Shown here one piece after another: positions 6,720-13,040 of a stretch of DNA of 13,090 nucleotides. A program made the position numbers and the translations under genes. The stretch is from assembly GCA_012271025.1 (NCBI GenBank), contig JAAXHF010000180.1:1-13090 (forward strand). Direction: 5' to 3'. Under the pieces are notes generated by a model. It did not search any database. It had not been told where the DNA came from and saw only the letters and a program-made list of their open reading frames with translations. The stretch comes from Deltaproteobacteria bacterium. GTDB lineage: Bacteria > Desulfobacterota_B > Binatia > Bin18. The stretch's first letter is position 1, and the number at the start of each line of letters is the position of its first letter.

Positions 6720-7145
6720 TCACAAGTCGTCCGACACAGCCATTTTCCGGTACCATTCCAGAAAAGTCCCTGGGGAGACGACCTGCACCCCTTGGCGACG
6801 CGGCTCGGGGTAATGCCTGAGATTGCCGGTTACCAGACAGTCGGCTCGACCTGCGAGAGCCACCGCGAGAAAAGCTTCGTCGTCAGGGTCTGGAAGACGC
6901 TCGGGAAGAGGACGCCCCACCACGAGGTCTCCATCGGCTTCGAGCTGAGCCAGCACGGATTCGACCTGGACTTGGTTGAACGAAAAGACCGGCCGCCGGA
7001 GGACCTGACGGTATTCGCCCAGAATACGAGCGTCGTAACAGACCCGCACTGTCCCGGTCGTTATCAGCCGCACGATATCTCCCGGGGGGCCGAAGGGAGA
7101 GAGCAGACCGGACACCAGGACATTTGTATCCAACACAATCCTCAT
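6720..7145 (-). CDS. PIN-domain toxin (putative ribonuclease of a type II toxin-antitoxin pair)
   Basis: A 141-residue PIN-domain protein, expected to be a magnesium-dependent RNase held inactive by its antitoxin. MRIVLDTNVLVSGLL gives Asp6 and Asn8. Glu44 lies in ILGEYRQVLRRP, and PDPDDEAFLAVA supplies Asp86-Asp89. VTGNLRHYP (105-113) is the form seen in the COG1569/PIN_3 subgroup, with Asn108 where other PIN proteins have Asp. Length is normal. The ATG at 7145 shares one base with the antitoxin stop (TGATG), and there is no clear ribosome site of its own, so translation is likely coupled to the antitoxin. It is the second gene of a two-gene leftward operon and converges with the aspartic protease gene. 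RNA target unknown. Confidence 0.9.
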   Translation of the reverse strand: MRIVLDTNVLVSGLLSPFGPPGDIVRLITTGTVRVCYDARILGEYRQVLRRPVFSFNQVQVESVLAQLEADGDLVVGRPLPERLPDPDDEAFLAVALAGRADCLVTGNLRHYPEPRRQGVQVVSPGTFLEWYRKMAVSDDL

Positions 7146-7429
7146 CAAGAACGTTCCCGGCGAGCCGCGTCGATCTCCGCGTTAATGTCTGCCAGCGAGA
7201 GGCGATTGTTCCCGGCTTGCAGGGAGGCTTGTTGCAGGGCTGTGGCCGCGGCCTGGGCGCGCGCGCGACGGACGGCCCCCAGCGATTCTTCCAGGTTTTC
7301 TTCTACCATCGCCGACAGGAGGGCGATGGGCTTACCGTTGGAGGTAATGACTAGGTCCTTCTCTTCGGCCAACGCCTTCCATACCAAGGCTGACTGGTTG
7401 CGCAATTCCCGGATGCTCACAAAGCGCAT
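7145..7429 (-). CDS. Phd/YefM-family antitoxin
   Basis: A 94-residue antitoxin. The N-terminal DNA-binding half reads MRFVSIRELRNQSALVWKAL, then LVITSNGKPIALLSAM, the hallmark TxNGKPxA pattern of Phd/YefM proteins. The C-terminal half is an Ala/Arg/Glu-rich helix (VRRARAQAAATALQQA) suited to wrapping the toxin. It should neutralise the PIN protein encoded next and repress its own promoter. ATG 7429 is chosen over the upstream ATG-like start at 7489 because AGGGG lies seven bases before it and the conserved fold starts there; the extra 20 residues would be coded by the promoter itself. Stop and toxin start overlap by one base. Confidence 0.9.
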   Translation of the reverse strand: MRFVSIRELRNQSALVWKALAEEKDLVITSNGKPIALLSAMVEENLEESLGAVRRARAQAAATALQQASLQAGNNRLSLADINAEIDAARRERS

Positions 7430-7449
7430 AGCAATCCCCTGTTCTGTAT

Positions 7450-7489
7450 GTGTATACGGTAGTATGCACGATAGTGACACAAGGATCAA
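7450..7489 (-). promoter_or_regulatory. Promoter and overlapping operator of the toxin-antitoxin operon
   Basis: On the minus strand, -35 TTGATC (7484-7489) and -10 CATACT (7461-7466) have a 17-base spacer; each matches four of six consensus bases. A near-perfect inverted repeat GTGTATAC-GGTA-GTATGCAC (7450-7469, one mismatch) covers the -10 box and the expected start site. This is where a Phd-type antitoxin normally binds to autorepress. The predicted transcript has a leader of about 25 bases before ATG 7429. The stretch is clearly more AT-rich than its surroundings. Confidence 0.55.
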
Positions 7490-7592
7490 ATCATATCAGC
7501 CTGTTCGTGCATATGTTGATCGTTCGTCTTTCTTGTATTACAGGTCATACCATGCCCGAACGAGAACAGAAGCCATGCGTATCAGGACGGTT

Positions 7593-7617
7593 CGACTCGA
7601 TGACGCTGCCCGAGTCG
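7593..7617 (+). promoter_or_regulatory. Hairpin followed by U-rich tract upstream of the membrane protein gene
   Basis: Perfect 7-bp arms CGACTCG (7593-7599) and CGAGTCG (7611-7617) with an 11-base loop are followed on the plus strand by a pyrimidine tract CTTCTTTCATTTTT (7621-7634). It lies 48 bases before the TTG start at 7666. It resembles a weak intrinsic terminator or leader hairpin, but the U-run is interrupted and starts three bases late. Apart from this, 7490-7665 contains no convincing gene, and I see no good promoter for the downstream gene. Confidence 0.3.
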
Positions 7618-7665
7618 GTACTTCTTTCATTTTTCGCTCCTCCTCCCCACTAAGGCCCTCCTGCC

Positions 7666-8607
7666 TTGTGTGTCTTTTCTTCCCGTTGGTTCCAACTCGG
7701 CGTGAGCCTCCTGCTCCTCGGCGTGCTGTTTGTGTCGGCCGATTGGCGGACGTTTGTCAGCCAGCTGCGGGCCGCTCAGCCCGGCTATGTAGCAGTGGCC
7801 TTTGTCGGCTATGTGCTCGGACAGGTGCTGTGCGCGTATAAGTGGCGCTGGCTGGCCCGGGCTGTGGGCTTCGATCAGCCGCTACGGGCCTGTGTCAGCT
7901 ATTACTTCGGCGGCATGTATCTCAACCTGTTTGCGCCAAGCACGATCGCCGGGGACGTGGGACGCAGCGTCTTGCTGGCCGGTGGCCGCCAGGGGCTCGG
8001 TCGCGCCCTGCAGTCGGTGCTGGCCGACCGGGCGAGCGGCGTGGTCATGCTGATATGGGTCAGCGCCCTCAGCTTTCTCGTGCTGGGACCGACCGTCCTG
8101 CCGGCCGTGGTGTGTTATGGAACGATTGTGGTGGCGGTCGGCTGTGTGCCGGTGTGGTGGCTGTTGCCGCGCCTGGCGAGACTGCTGTTCGAGCCCGATC
8201 ACCTCATCCGGCGGAGTAGCGAAAAGCTGTTTGCGCCCTACCACAGCCGGCCGAGGCTTGTCCTCGGGGTGTGTGGCTTGGCCTTTGGCTTCCATCTCCT
8301 ACAGATTGGTCTGCTGCTACTCCTGGCCCATGCGCTCAATATCCGCGTCCCCTTGTGGTACCTCCTGATGTGCGTGCCGCTGATCACGCTGCTGAGTGGC
8401 CTGCCGCTGAGCCTTGGCGGACTGGGGGTCCGCGAGGGCAGCTTTGTCTTCTTTCTGTCGCTCGTCGGGGTCGTCCACAACGAGGCCCTGGCCCTGAGCC
8501 TGAGCTGGACGGGGCTCATTTTCGGCGCCGGGCTGGTTGGCGGGCTGGCGCTGGCCGTCTCGCCGGACACGCGGGCGCGCTTGCAGGGGCTGGGCCGACC
8601 GACCTAG
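7666..8607 (+). CDS. Flippase-like membrane protein (LPG synthase transmembrane-domain family)
   Basis: A 313-residue inner-membrane protein of the lysylphosphatidylglycerol synthase TM / UPF0104 family, thought to move or handle lipid-linked substrates. Hydrophobic segments are seen near 8-25, 41-58, 124-145, 147-166, 200-222, 229-250, 257-271 and 275-298. Two family signatures are clear: LFAPSTIAGDVGRSVLL (88-104) and PLSLGGLGVREGSF (247-260). No soluble aminoacyltransferase domain follows, so it is not a full MprF. The start is uncertain: TTG 7666 is the first possible start after an in-frame TAA at 7651, with only AAGG ten bases upstream. GTG 7702 would cut into the first membrane segment. 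The stop TAG overlaps the purA stop on the other strand within one CTAG. Confidence 0.87.
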   Translation: MCVFSSRWFQLGVSLLLLGVLFVSADWRTFVSQLRAAQPGYVAVAFVGYVLGQVLCAYKWRWLARAVGFDQPLRACVSYYFGGMYLNLFAPSTIAGDVGRSVLLAGGRQGLGRALQSVLADRASGVVMLIWVSALSFLVLGPTVLPAVVCYGTIVVAVGCVPVWWLLPRLARLLFEPDHLIRRSSEKLFAPYHSRPRLVLGVCGLAFGFHLLQIGLLLLLAHALNIRVPLWYLLMCVPLITLLSGLPLSLGGLGVREGSFVFFLSLVGVVHNEALALSLSWTGLIFGAGLVGGLALAVSPDTRARLQGLGRPT

Positions 8608-9896
8608 AAAAACGAGGGCCGGATCAGAATCGTCTCTTCCCGGCCGGCGCCGACCGAAATCATTTTGATCGGGATGTCCAGCAGGCTCTCGATGCGCTCA
8701 ACATAGCGCCGGGCGTTCGTCGGCAGGGCGTCCAGGCTGCGAATATCGGTCAGCGGTTCGGTCCAGCCGGGCAGCTCTTCATAGACTGGGGTGAGGTGTT
8801 CGAGCATGTGGGCGCTGGCCGGAACCTCATCATAGTCCTGACCCTGGTAGCGGTAGCCGGTGCATACCCGCAGGGTGTCGAGGCCGCTCAACACATCAAT
8901 CTTGGTCAGAGCCAGGCTCTCGACCCCGTTCAGCCGGGCTGCGGTGCGGACGACTACGGTATCCAGCCAGCCGCACCGTCGCGGCCGTCCGGTAACGGTC
9001 CCGAACTCGCCCCCGGCCTGACGCAGCTGATTTCCCTCGGCGCCAAACAGCTCGGTGGGGAAGGGACCTCCGCCGACCCGGGTGGCGTAGGCTTTGGAGA
9101 TGCCGATGACGCTGTGGATGTGCTGCGGCGCAATACCGGCGCCGGCGCACACGGCTCCGGAAACGGTATTCGAAGAGGTGACGTACGGGTAGGTGCCGTG
9201 GTCCACGTCGAGCTGGGTGCCCTGGGCGCCCTCAAACAAGACTTTCCTGCCGTTCCTGATCACGTCGTGCAGGTAGCGGGAGGTGTTGCCGATGCACGCC
9301 CGCAAGCGCTCGCGGAGTTGACAGTAAGTGTCAAAAACAGCCCGAAAATCAAGCTCCGGCTCGTCCAGTATGGCACGCAGATAGGTGTTTTTTTCCTCCA
9401 CGTTGCGGGCCAGCTTGGCCTCAAACAGGGTCTCGTCGAGCAGATCGACAAACCGAATGCCGACCCGGGCCATCTTGTCCTCATAGCAGGGCCCGATGCC
9501 CCGTCCGGTCGTGCCGATCTTGGCCTCGCCGCGTCGCTTTTCGCGGGCCAGGTCAATCGCCTTGTGGTAGGGCATGATGAGATGGGCGGTTTCGCTGATT
9601 TTGAGCAGGCCCAGATCGGTCAGACAGCCCTGCTGCTGGAGGGCGTCGATTTCTTCCACCAGGGTAGCGGGGTCAATGACCATGCCGTTGCCGATCACAC
9701 ACACTTTGCCGGCGTGCAGGACGCCCGACGGAATGAGCCGCACAATCGTTTTTTTGCCGCCAACAACCAGGGTATGGCCGGCGTTGCTGCCGCCCTGGAA
9801 ACGGACGATGATATCAGCCTGGCGCGCCAGCAGGTCGACCACCTTGCCCTTGCCCTCATCTCCCCACTGCACGCCGACGACCACCAGAGTACTCAT
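8604..9896 (-). CDS. purA: Adenylosuccinate synthetase
   Basis: A 430-residue enzyme joining IMP and aspartate with GTP hydrolysis to make adenylosuccinate, the committed step of AMP synthesis. VGVQWGDEGKGKVVDLL gives catalytic Asp13 and the GDEGKGK phosphate loop. GGSNAGHTLVV gives His41. Further family landmarks are GTTGRGIGPCYEDK, LFEGAQGTQLDVDHGTYPYVTSSNT (cited in two parts: LFEGAQGTQLDVDHG and TYPYVTSSNT), and VGGGPFPTEL. Length is standard. ATG 9896 is preceded by AAGGAGAA (9901-9908), which overlaps the serA stop TAA, so the two are tightly coupled. The open frame runs upstream to 10187, but that part is a shadow inside serA. It is the last gene of the operon and ends in a CTAG shared with the convergent membrane protein gene. 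No terminator hairpin is possible between them. Confidence 0.98.
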   Translation of the reverse strand: MSTLVVVGVQWGDEGKGKVVDLLARQADIIVRFQGGSNAGHTLVVGGKKTIVRLIPSGVLHAGKVCVIGNGMVIDPATLVEEIDALQQQGCLTDLGLLKISETAHLIMPYHKAIDLAREKRRGEAKIGTTGRGIGPCYEDKMARVGIRFVDLLDETLFEAKLARNVEEKNTYLRAILDEPELDFRAVFDTYCQLRERLRACIGNTSRYLHDVIRNGRKVLFEGAQGTQLDVDHGTYPYVTSSNTVSGAVCAGAGIAPQHIHSVIGISKAYATRVGGGPFPTELFGAEGNQLRQAGGEFGTVTGRPRRCGWLDTVVVRTAARLNGVESLALTKIDVLSGLDTLRVCTGYRYQGQDYDEVPASAHMLEHLTPVYEELPGWTEPLTDIRSLDALPTNARRYVERIESLLDIPIKMISVGAGREETILIRPSFF

Positions 9897-9906
9897 ACCC
9901 TTCTCC

Positions 9907-11496
9907 TTACAGGTGAATCTGCTGCGCCGAAATGACCGACTCCAGACCGCGCAGTTCGTCCAAGACCTCGGCCGACACATGGGCGTCGACATGGACCAGG
10001 GCCAGGGCCTGACCGCCGGCCCGTTCGCGCCCGAGTTCGAGCCCGGCGATATTGATCCCGCGCTGTCCCAGCACCGTCCCGACACTGCCGACCACGCCCG
10101 GCACGTCGTGGTTGTGCAGGACAATGATATGGCCCTCGGGCACGGCTTCAAGATACGACGTGTTGACCCGCACGAGCCGGACCACATTGTTGGTGAAGAC
10201 CGCTCCCTCGACCGTGTTGGTGCCGCTCGTGCTGATAACGCTGACGGTGACCGAGTTGAGAAAATCGCTGGGTCGATTGCTGCGCGACTCGACTACCCGT
10301 ACGCCCCGTTCACGGGCGATGTGGGGGGCGTTCACGTAGTTGATGTCCGATTCCAGAATAGAGCTCAACAGCCCGCGCAGAACCGCCGCAGTGGCCGGGG
10401 CAAGGTCGTAATCGGTAATAGCGCCGGTGTATTCGACGTGGACTTCGAGCGGCGCTTCGCCGGTCAGCTGGGCCAAAAAGCTGCCCAGTTTTTCGCCCAG
10501 CCGCAGGTAGGGCTGGAGGAAGGCGATCAGTTTTGGGGTCAGCGATGGAAAATTGACCGCGTGCTGAATCACGCCCCGGGTCAGATAGTTGGCGACTTGG
10601 TCGGCGATTGCCACCGCGACATTGATCTGGGCTTCGTCGGTGGCCGCGCCCAGGTGCGGGGTGCAGATGACGTTGTCGAGCCGCAGCAGGGGGTGCGAGG
10701 CCGGAGGCGGCTCTTCAACAAAGACATCGAGGGCGGCGCCGGCAACGCAGCCGGTCTGGAGGGCGTGCAGCAGCGCCTGTTCGTCAATGATCCCGCCCCG
10801 CGCGCAGTTGATCAGCCGTACCCCGGTTTTCATCCGGCCAAAGGCGGCTCGATCAATCAGCCCCCGGGTGTCTTCGGTCAGCGGGGTATGGACGGTAATA
10901 AAGTCGGCCTGGGCGTACAACTCGTCCAGGCTCACCGGCTCGATCCGCAGCTTGGCTGCGGCTTCCGGGGTGATGAACGGGTCAAAGGCGATGACCCGCA
11001 TGCGCAGTCCCAGCGCCCGTTCGGCCACAATCGCCCCGATATTGCCCAGGCCGATAATGCCCAGGACCTTATTGCACACCTCGCTGCCGGTGAATTTGCC
11101 CCGCTCCCAGCGTCCGGCTCGAATCGAGGCGTTGGCCTGGGGGATATTCCGGGCTAGGGCCAGCAGCATCGAGAGGGTGTGCTCGGCGGTCGTGACATTA
11201 TTCCCGCCCGGCGTATTCATGACCACAATGCCGCGCTTGGTCGCCGCTTCGACCGCGATATTATCGACCCCGATCCCGGCCCGCCCAATGACCTGGAGCT
11301 GGGTTGCGGCGGCAATCACCGGAGGGGTGACTTTTGTGCCGCTGCGGATGATCAGGGCTTGGTAGGCCGGGATGTGCCGGATCAACTCAGCCGTGGCCAG
11401 CCCCGGCCGTACTTCGACTTCGATGCCGGGGTAGGACTGGAGGCGCTCCAGTCCTTGCGGAGCCAGGGAATCGGTGATGAGGACCTTGGGACTCAT
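9907..11496 (-). CDS. serA: D-3-phosphoglycerate dehydrogenase
   Basis: A 529-residue long-form SerA oxidising 3-phosphoglycerate to 3-phosphohydroxypyruvate with NAD, the first step of serine synthesis. The substrate domain has RSGTKVTP and GRAGIGVDNI (71-80). The Rossmann domain has GIIGLGNIG (146-154). The catalytic set is Arg233 (NCARGG), Glu262 (VEEPPP) and His281 (TPHLGAAT). An intervening (ASB) domain follows, then an ACT domain at the end (IIVLHNHDVPGVVGSVG onward). This is the mycobacterial/Bacillus layout, where the ACT domain senses serine in some members. ATG 11496 starts 14 bases after the aminotransferase stop but lacks a ribosome site. A TTG at 11514 overlaps that stop as TTGA and would add six residues; either start implies coupling. 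purA starts 10 bases after this gene. Confidence 0.97.
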   Translation of the reverse strand: MSPKVLITDSLAPQGLERLQSYPGIEVEVRPGLATAELIRHIPAYQALIIRSGTKVTPPVIAAATQLQVIGRAGIGVDNIAVEAATKRGIVVMNTPGGNNVTTAEHTLSMLLALARNIPQANASIRAGRWERGKFTGSEVCNKVLGIIGLGNIGAIVAERALGLRMRVIAFDPFITPEAAAKLRIEPVSLDELYAQADFITVHTPLTEDTRGLIDRAAFGRMKTGVRLINCARGGIIDEQALLHALQTGCVAGAALDVFVEEPPPASHPLLRLDNVICTPHLGAATDEAQINVAVAIADQVANYLTRGVIQHAVNFPSLTPKLIAFLQPYLRLGEKLGSFLAQLTGEAPLEVHVEYTGAITDYDLAPATAAVLRGLLSSILESDINYVNAPHIARERGVRVVESRSNRPSDFLNSVTVSVISTSGTNTVEGAVFTNNVVRLVRVNTSYLEAVPEGHIIVLHNHDVPGVVGSVGTVLGQRGINIAGLELGRERAGGQALALVHVDAHVSAEVLDELRGLESVISAQQIHL

Positions 11497-11510
11497 GGTC
11501 GTGCTGTGTG

Positions 11511-12701
11511 TCAACGGCCCGTGCCTGCCGAACCCGTGTCCGAGACAGGCTTCAACTCGGGCCAGCCCGTCAGCAGGACTTCCTGGGCCGCCCGAACGCC
11601 ACGGCCGAGTTCGATATCACAGCCAAACGCAACCAGGGCCATCTCCAGGGCGCTGATGGCGGTCATCACGTCAAAGGGACCGGCATAGCCGATATGGGAG
11701 ATGCGCACGATCTTTCCGCTCAGCTGGTCCTGGCCGCCGGCAATGTCTACCCCCATGTGCGTGCGCATGGCGTTCAGCAGCTGTCCGCCGTCTACCTCGG
11801 GTGGCAGCCACACCCCGGTGGCCGCCGGGCTGGGGTGCTCGGGAGCCAGCAAGCGCAGGCCCAGGGCCTGGGCTGCGGCCCGGGTCGCCCGGGCCAGATG
11901 CGCGTGGCGGGCGTACACCTGGGGCAGTCCTTCGTCCTGCAGCAGACGCAGAACCTCGTGCAGACCAGTAATCAGCGAGACGGCCGGGGTGTAGGCGGTC
12001 GTATGCTTGTACTGGGCCTGACGCTCCCGGCGCAGATCAAAATAGAAGCGCGGCAGGCTGGCCGCTGCGGCCCGCTGCCAGGCCCTGGCGCTGAGCGCAA
12101 CAAAGGCCAGACCCGGTGGCAGCATCAGGGCTTTTTGTGAACCGCTGACCAGAATATCAATCCCCCAGCTGTCCATCGGGATTGCGGTTGCACCCAGGGC
12201 GGTAATGGCGTCGACGATCAGCAGGCGGTCGGTGTGGCAGGTCAGGCGCGCCAGATCCTGGACGGGATGCAGAACCGTGGTTGAGGTCTCGCTGGCCTGG
12301 ACCAGAACGGCCCGTACTTCAGGGTGCTGCTCAAGCGCCCGGGCGACCGTCTCAACGGCCACCGCTTGGCCCCATTCGACCCGAATTTCGACTGCGGTCA
12401 GGCCCGCCGCCCGACAGATCTCGAGCCACCGCTGGCCGAATTTGCCGCCGTTGACGACCAGCACGCTCTCCCCGGCCGAGCAGGTGTTGAAGACCGCCGC
12501 CTCCATCGCGCCGGTGCCTGAGGCGGCCAGGATGAGCACGTCCTGGTCGGTTTGAAACAGCCGCTGTAAACCGGCTTGGACCTCGGCAAACAGCTGGCTG
12601 AATTCCGGGCTGCGGTGGTGGACCATCGGCTGCGACATGCGCAGCAGAACCTCGGGCGGAACCTGGGTCGGTCCGGGAGTCAACAAATACCGCTTTTGCA
12701 T
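11511..12701 (-). CDS. Class V aminotransferase (alanine-glyoxylate / serine-pyruvate type)
   Basis: A 396-residue PLP enzyme of the alanine-glyoxylate/serine-pyruvate aminotransferase group, the same branch as the cyanobacterial 42-kDa soluble hydrogenase subunit. The start KRYLLTPGPTQVPPEVL is diagnostic. SGTGAMEAAV (61-70) binds the cofactor phosphate, Asp164 (LLIVDAITALGA) contacts the pyridine nitrogen, and Lys190 in VSGSQKALMLPPG forms the Schiff base. VRISHIGYAG near the end supplies the substrate-binding Arg. ATG 12701 has GGAG seven bases upstream; an in-frame TTG extension to 12785 would run through a terminator hairpin and is rejected. Co-transcription with serA suggests it aminates phosphohydroxypyruvate in place of SerC, or interconverts serine and glyoxylate/pyruvate. 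Which of these is not decidable from sequence. Confidence 0.93.
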   Translation of the reverse strand: MQKRYLLTPGPTQVPPEVLLRMSQPMVHHRSPEFSQLFAEVQAGLQRLFQTDQDVLILAASGTGAMEAAVFNTCSAGESVLVVNGGKFGQRWLEICRAAGLTAVEIRVEWGQAVAVETVARALEQHPEVRAVLVQASETSTTVLHPVQDLARLTCHTDRLLIVDAITALGATAIPMDSWGIDILVSGSQKALMLPPGLAFVALSARAWQRAAAASLPRFYFDLRRERQAQYKHTTAYTPAVSLITGLHEVLRLLQDEGLPQVYARHAHLARATRAAAQALGLRLLAPEHPSPAATGVWLPPEVDGGQLLNAMRTHMGVDIAGGQDQLSGKIVRISHIGYAGPFDVMTAISALEMALVAFGCDIELGRGVRAAQEVLLTGWPELKPVSDTGSAGTGR

Positions 12702-12727
12702 ACGCTGCTCCAGCGCACAACCACACC

Positions 12728-12765
12728 AAAAAAACGCCCGGACCGTGTGATCGGCACGATCCAGG
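12728..12765 (-). terminator. Intrinsic terminator inside the aminotransferase-serA-purA leader (candidate attenuator)
   Basis: On the minus-strand RNA, CCUGGAUCGUG (12765-12755) and CACGGUCCGGG (12747-12737) pair over 11 bp, including two G-U wobbles, around the 7-base loop CCGAUCA. CG and then seven U (12734-12728) follow. The wobbles mean the hairpin is complete only on this strand; the plus strand would have two A-C mismatches. It lies 26 bases before ATG 12701, too close for a promoter in between, and downstream of the candidate promoter at 12806-12834. No leftward gene precedes it in the window. Transcripts must therefore read through it to reach the operon. Confidence 0.75.
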
Positions 12766-12805
12766 CAAAAGCTTTCTTTCGACAAATCCTTGCTGCTCGC
12801 AGAAA

Positions 12806-12834
12806 GGTGTATCGGAGCCGCAGGGCTGAGTCAA
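12806..12834 (-). promoter_or_regulatory. Candidate promoter of the aminotransferase-serA-purA operon
   Basis: -35 TTGACT (12834-12829, five of six consensus bases) and TACACC (12811-12806, three of six) are separated by exactly 17 bases. A start near 12799 would give a leader of about 98 bases containing the terminator hairpin. The -10 match is weak, so the assignment rests mainly on the -35 box and position. Confidence 0.4.
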
Positions 12835-12881
12835 TGCAGGTCATGTGGCGGCAAACTGCTTGAGTTTCCTAGGATTTTTGC

Positions 12882-12910
12882 TTGACAGGCAAAATGCTGA
12901 CGATTATAGT
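12882..12910 (+). promoter_or_regulatory. Near-consensus sigma-70 promoter firing rightwards
   Basis: TTGACA (12882-12887) is a perfect -35 box. TATAGT (12905-12910) matches five of six -10 bases, and the spacer is exactly 17. Transcription should start near 12917. It is back to back with the candidate promoter of the serine operon. This is the strongest promoter match in the window. Confidence 0.75.
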
Positions 12911-12917
12911 CGGGGGG

Positions 12918-12950
12918 ATGTGTCGCAGACGACTGGGAGGTGGAGGATGA
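12918..12950 (+). CDS. Possible 10-codon leaderless peptide (MCRRRLGGGG)
   Basis: ATG 12918 falls at the expected transcription start of the strong promoter, so it would be translated without a leader. It codes MCRRRLGGGG and stops at TGA 12948-12950, overlapping the ATG of the next small frame as ATGA. Three consecutive arginine codons and four glycine codons are notable. The glycine codons double as the ribosome site of the next frame, so this may be chance. Confidence 0.2.
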   Translation: MCRRRLGGGG

Positions 12951-13039
12951 GGAGCGGCAGTGTCTGGCGGGCGCCACGAGTTCTCTACGAAATCGTGCTT
13001 CGGTTCACCCCTTTTCCCTTCGCGCCTGTAACAGACTGA
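12947..13039 (+). CDS. Short open reading frame, 30 codons, unknown
   Basis: ATG 12947 is preceded by GGGAGG (12935-12940) at six bases, within 37 bases of the strong promoter start. The product begins MRSGSVWRAPRVLYEIVL and ends FAPVTD, with four Arg in the first half and a Pro/Phe-rich tail; no family is recognised. It stops at TGA 13037-13039, one base before the ATG at 13041, a layout that fits a leader peptide or a small protein coupled to a downstream gene. Promoter and ribosome site are good evidence for translation; function is unknown. Confidence 0.45.
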   Translation: MRSGSVWRAPRVLYEIVLRFTPFPFAPVTD

Positions 13040-13040
13040 T

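Noticed and set aside
6792..7841. Plus-strand open frame of 349 codons through the toxin-antitoxin genes
   Set aside because: It is antisense to both toxin and antitoxin and then runs out of frame into the membrane protein gene; no motif or ribosome site.
9897..10187. N-terminal extension of purA
   Set aside because: The open frame continues upstream within serA, but the conserved protein starts at 9896 right after an AAGGAG site; the extension is out-of-frame serA.
8271..11157. Two long plus-strand open frames (554 and 527 codons) over purA and serA
   Set aside because: They are antisense shadows of two strongly conserved genes, with compositions typical of mirrored codons and no recognisable domains.
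12702..12785. 28-residue N-terminal extension of the class V aminotransferase from TTG 12785
   Set aside because: It would be coded by the terminator hairpin and U-run, and the family normally begins at the KRYLLTPGPT strand.
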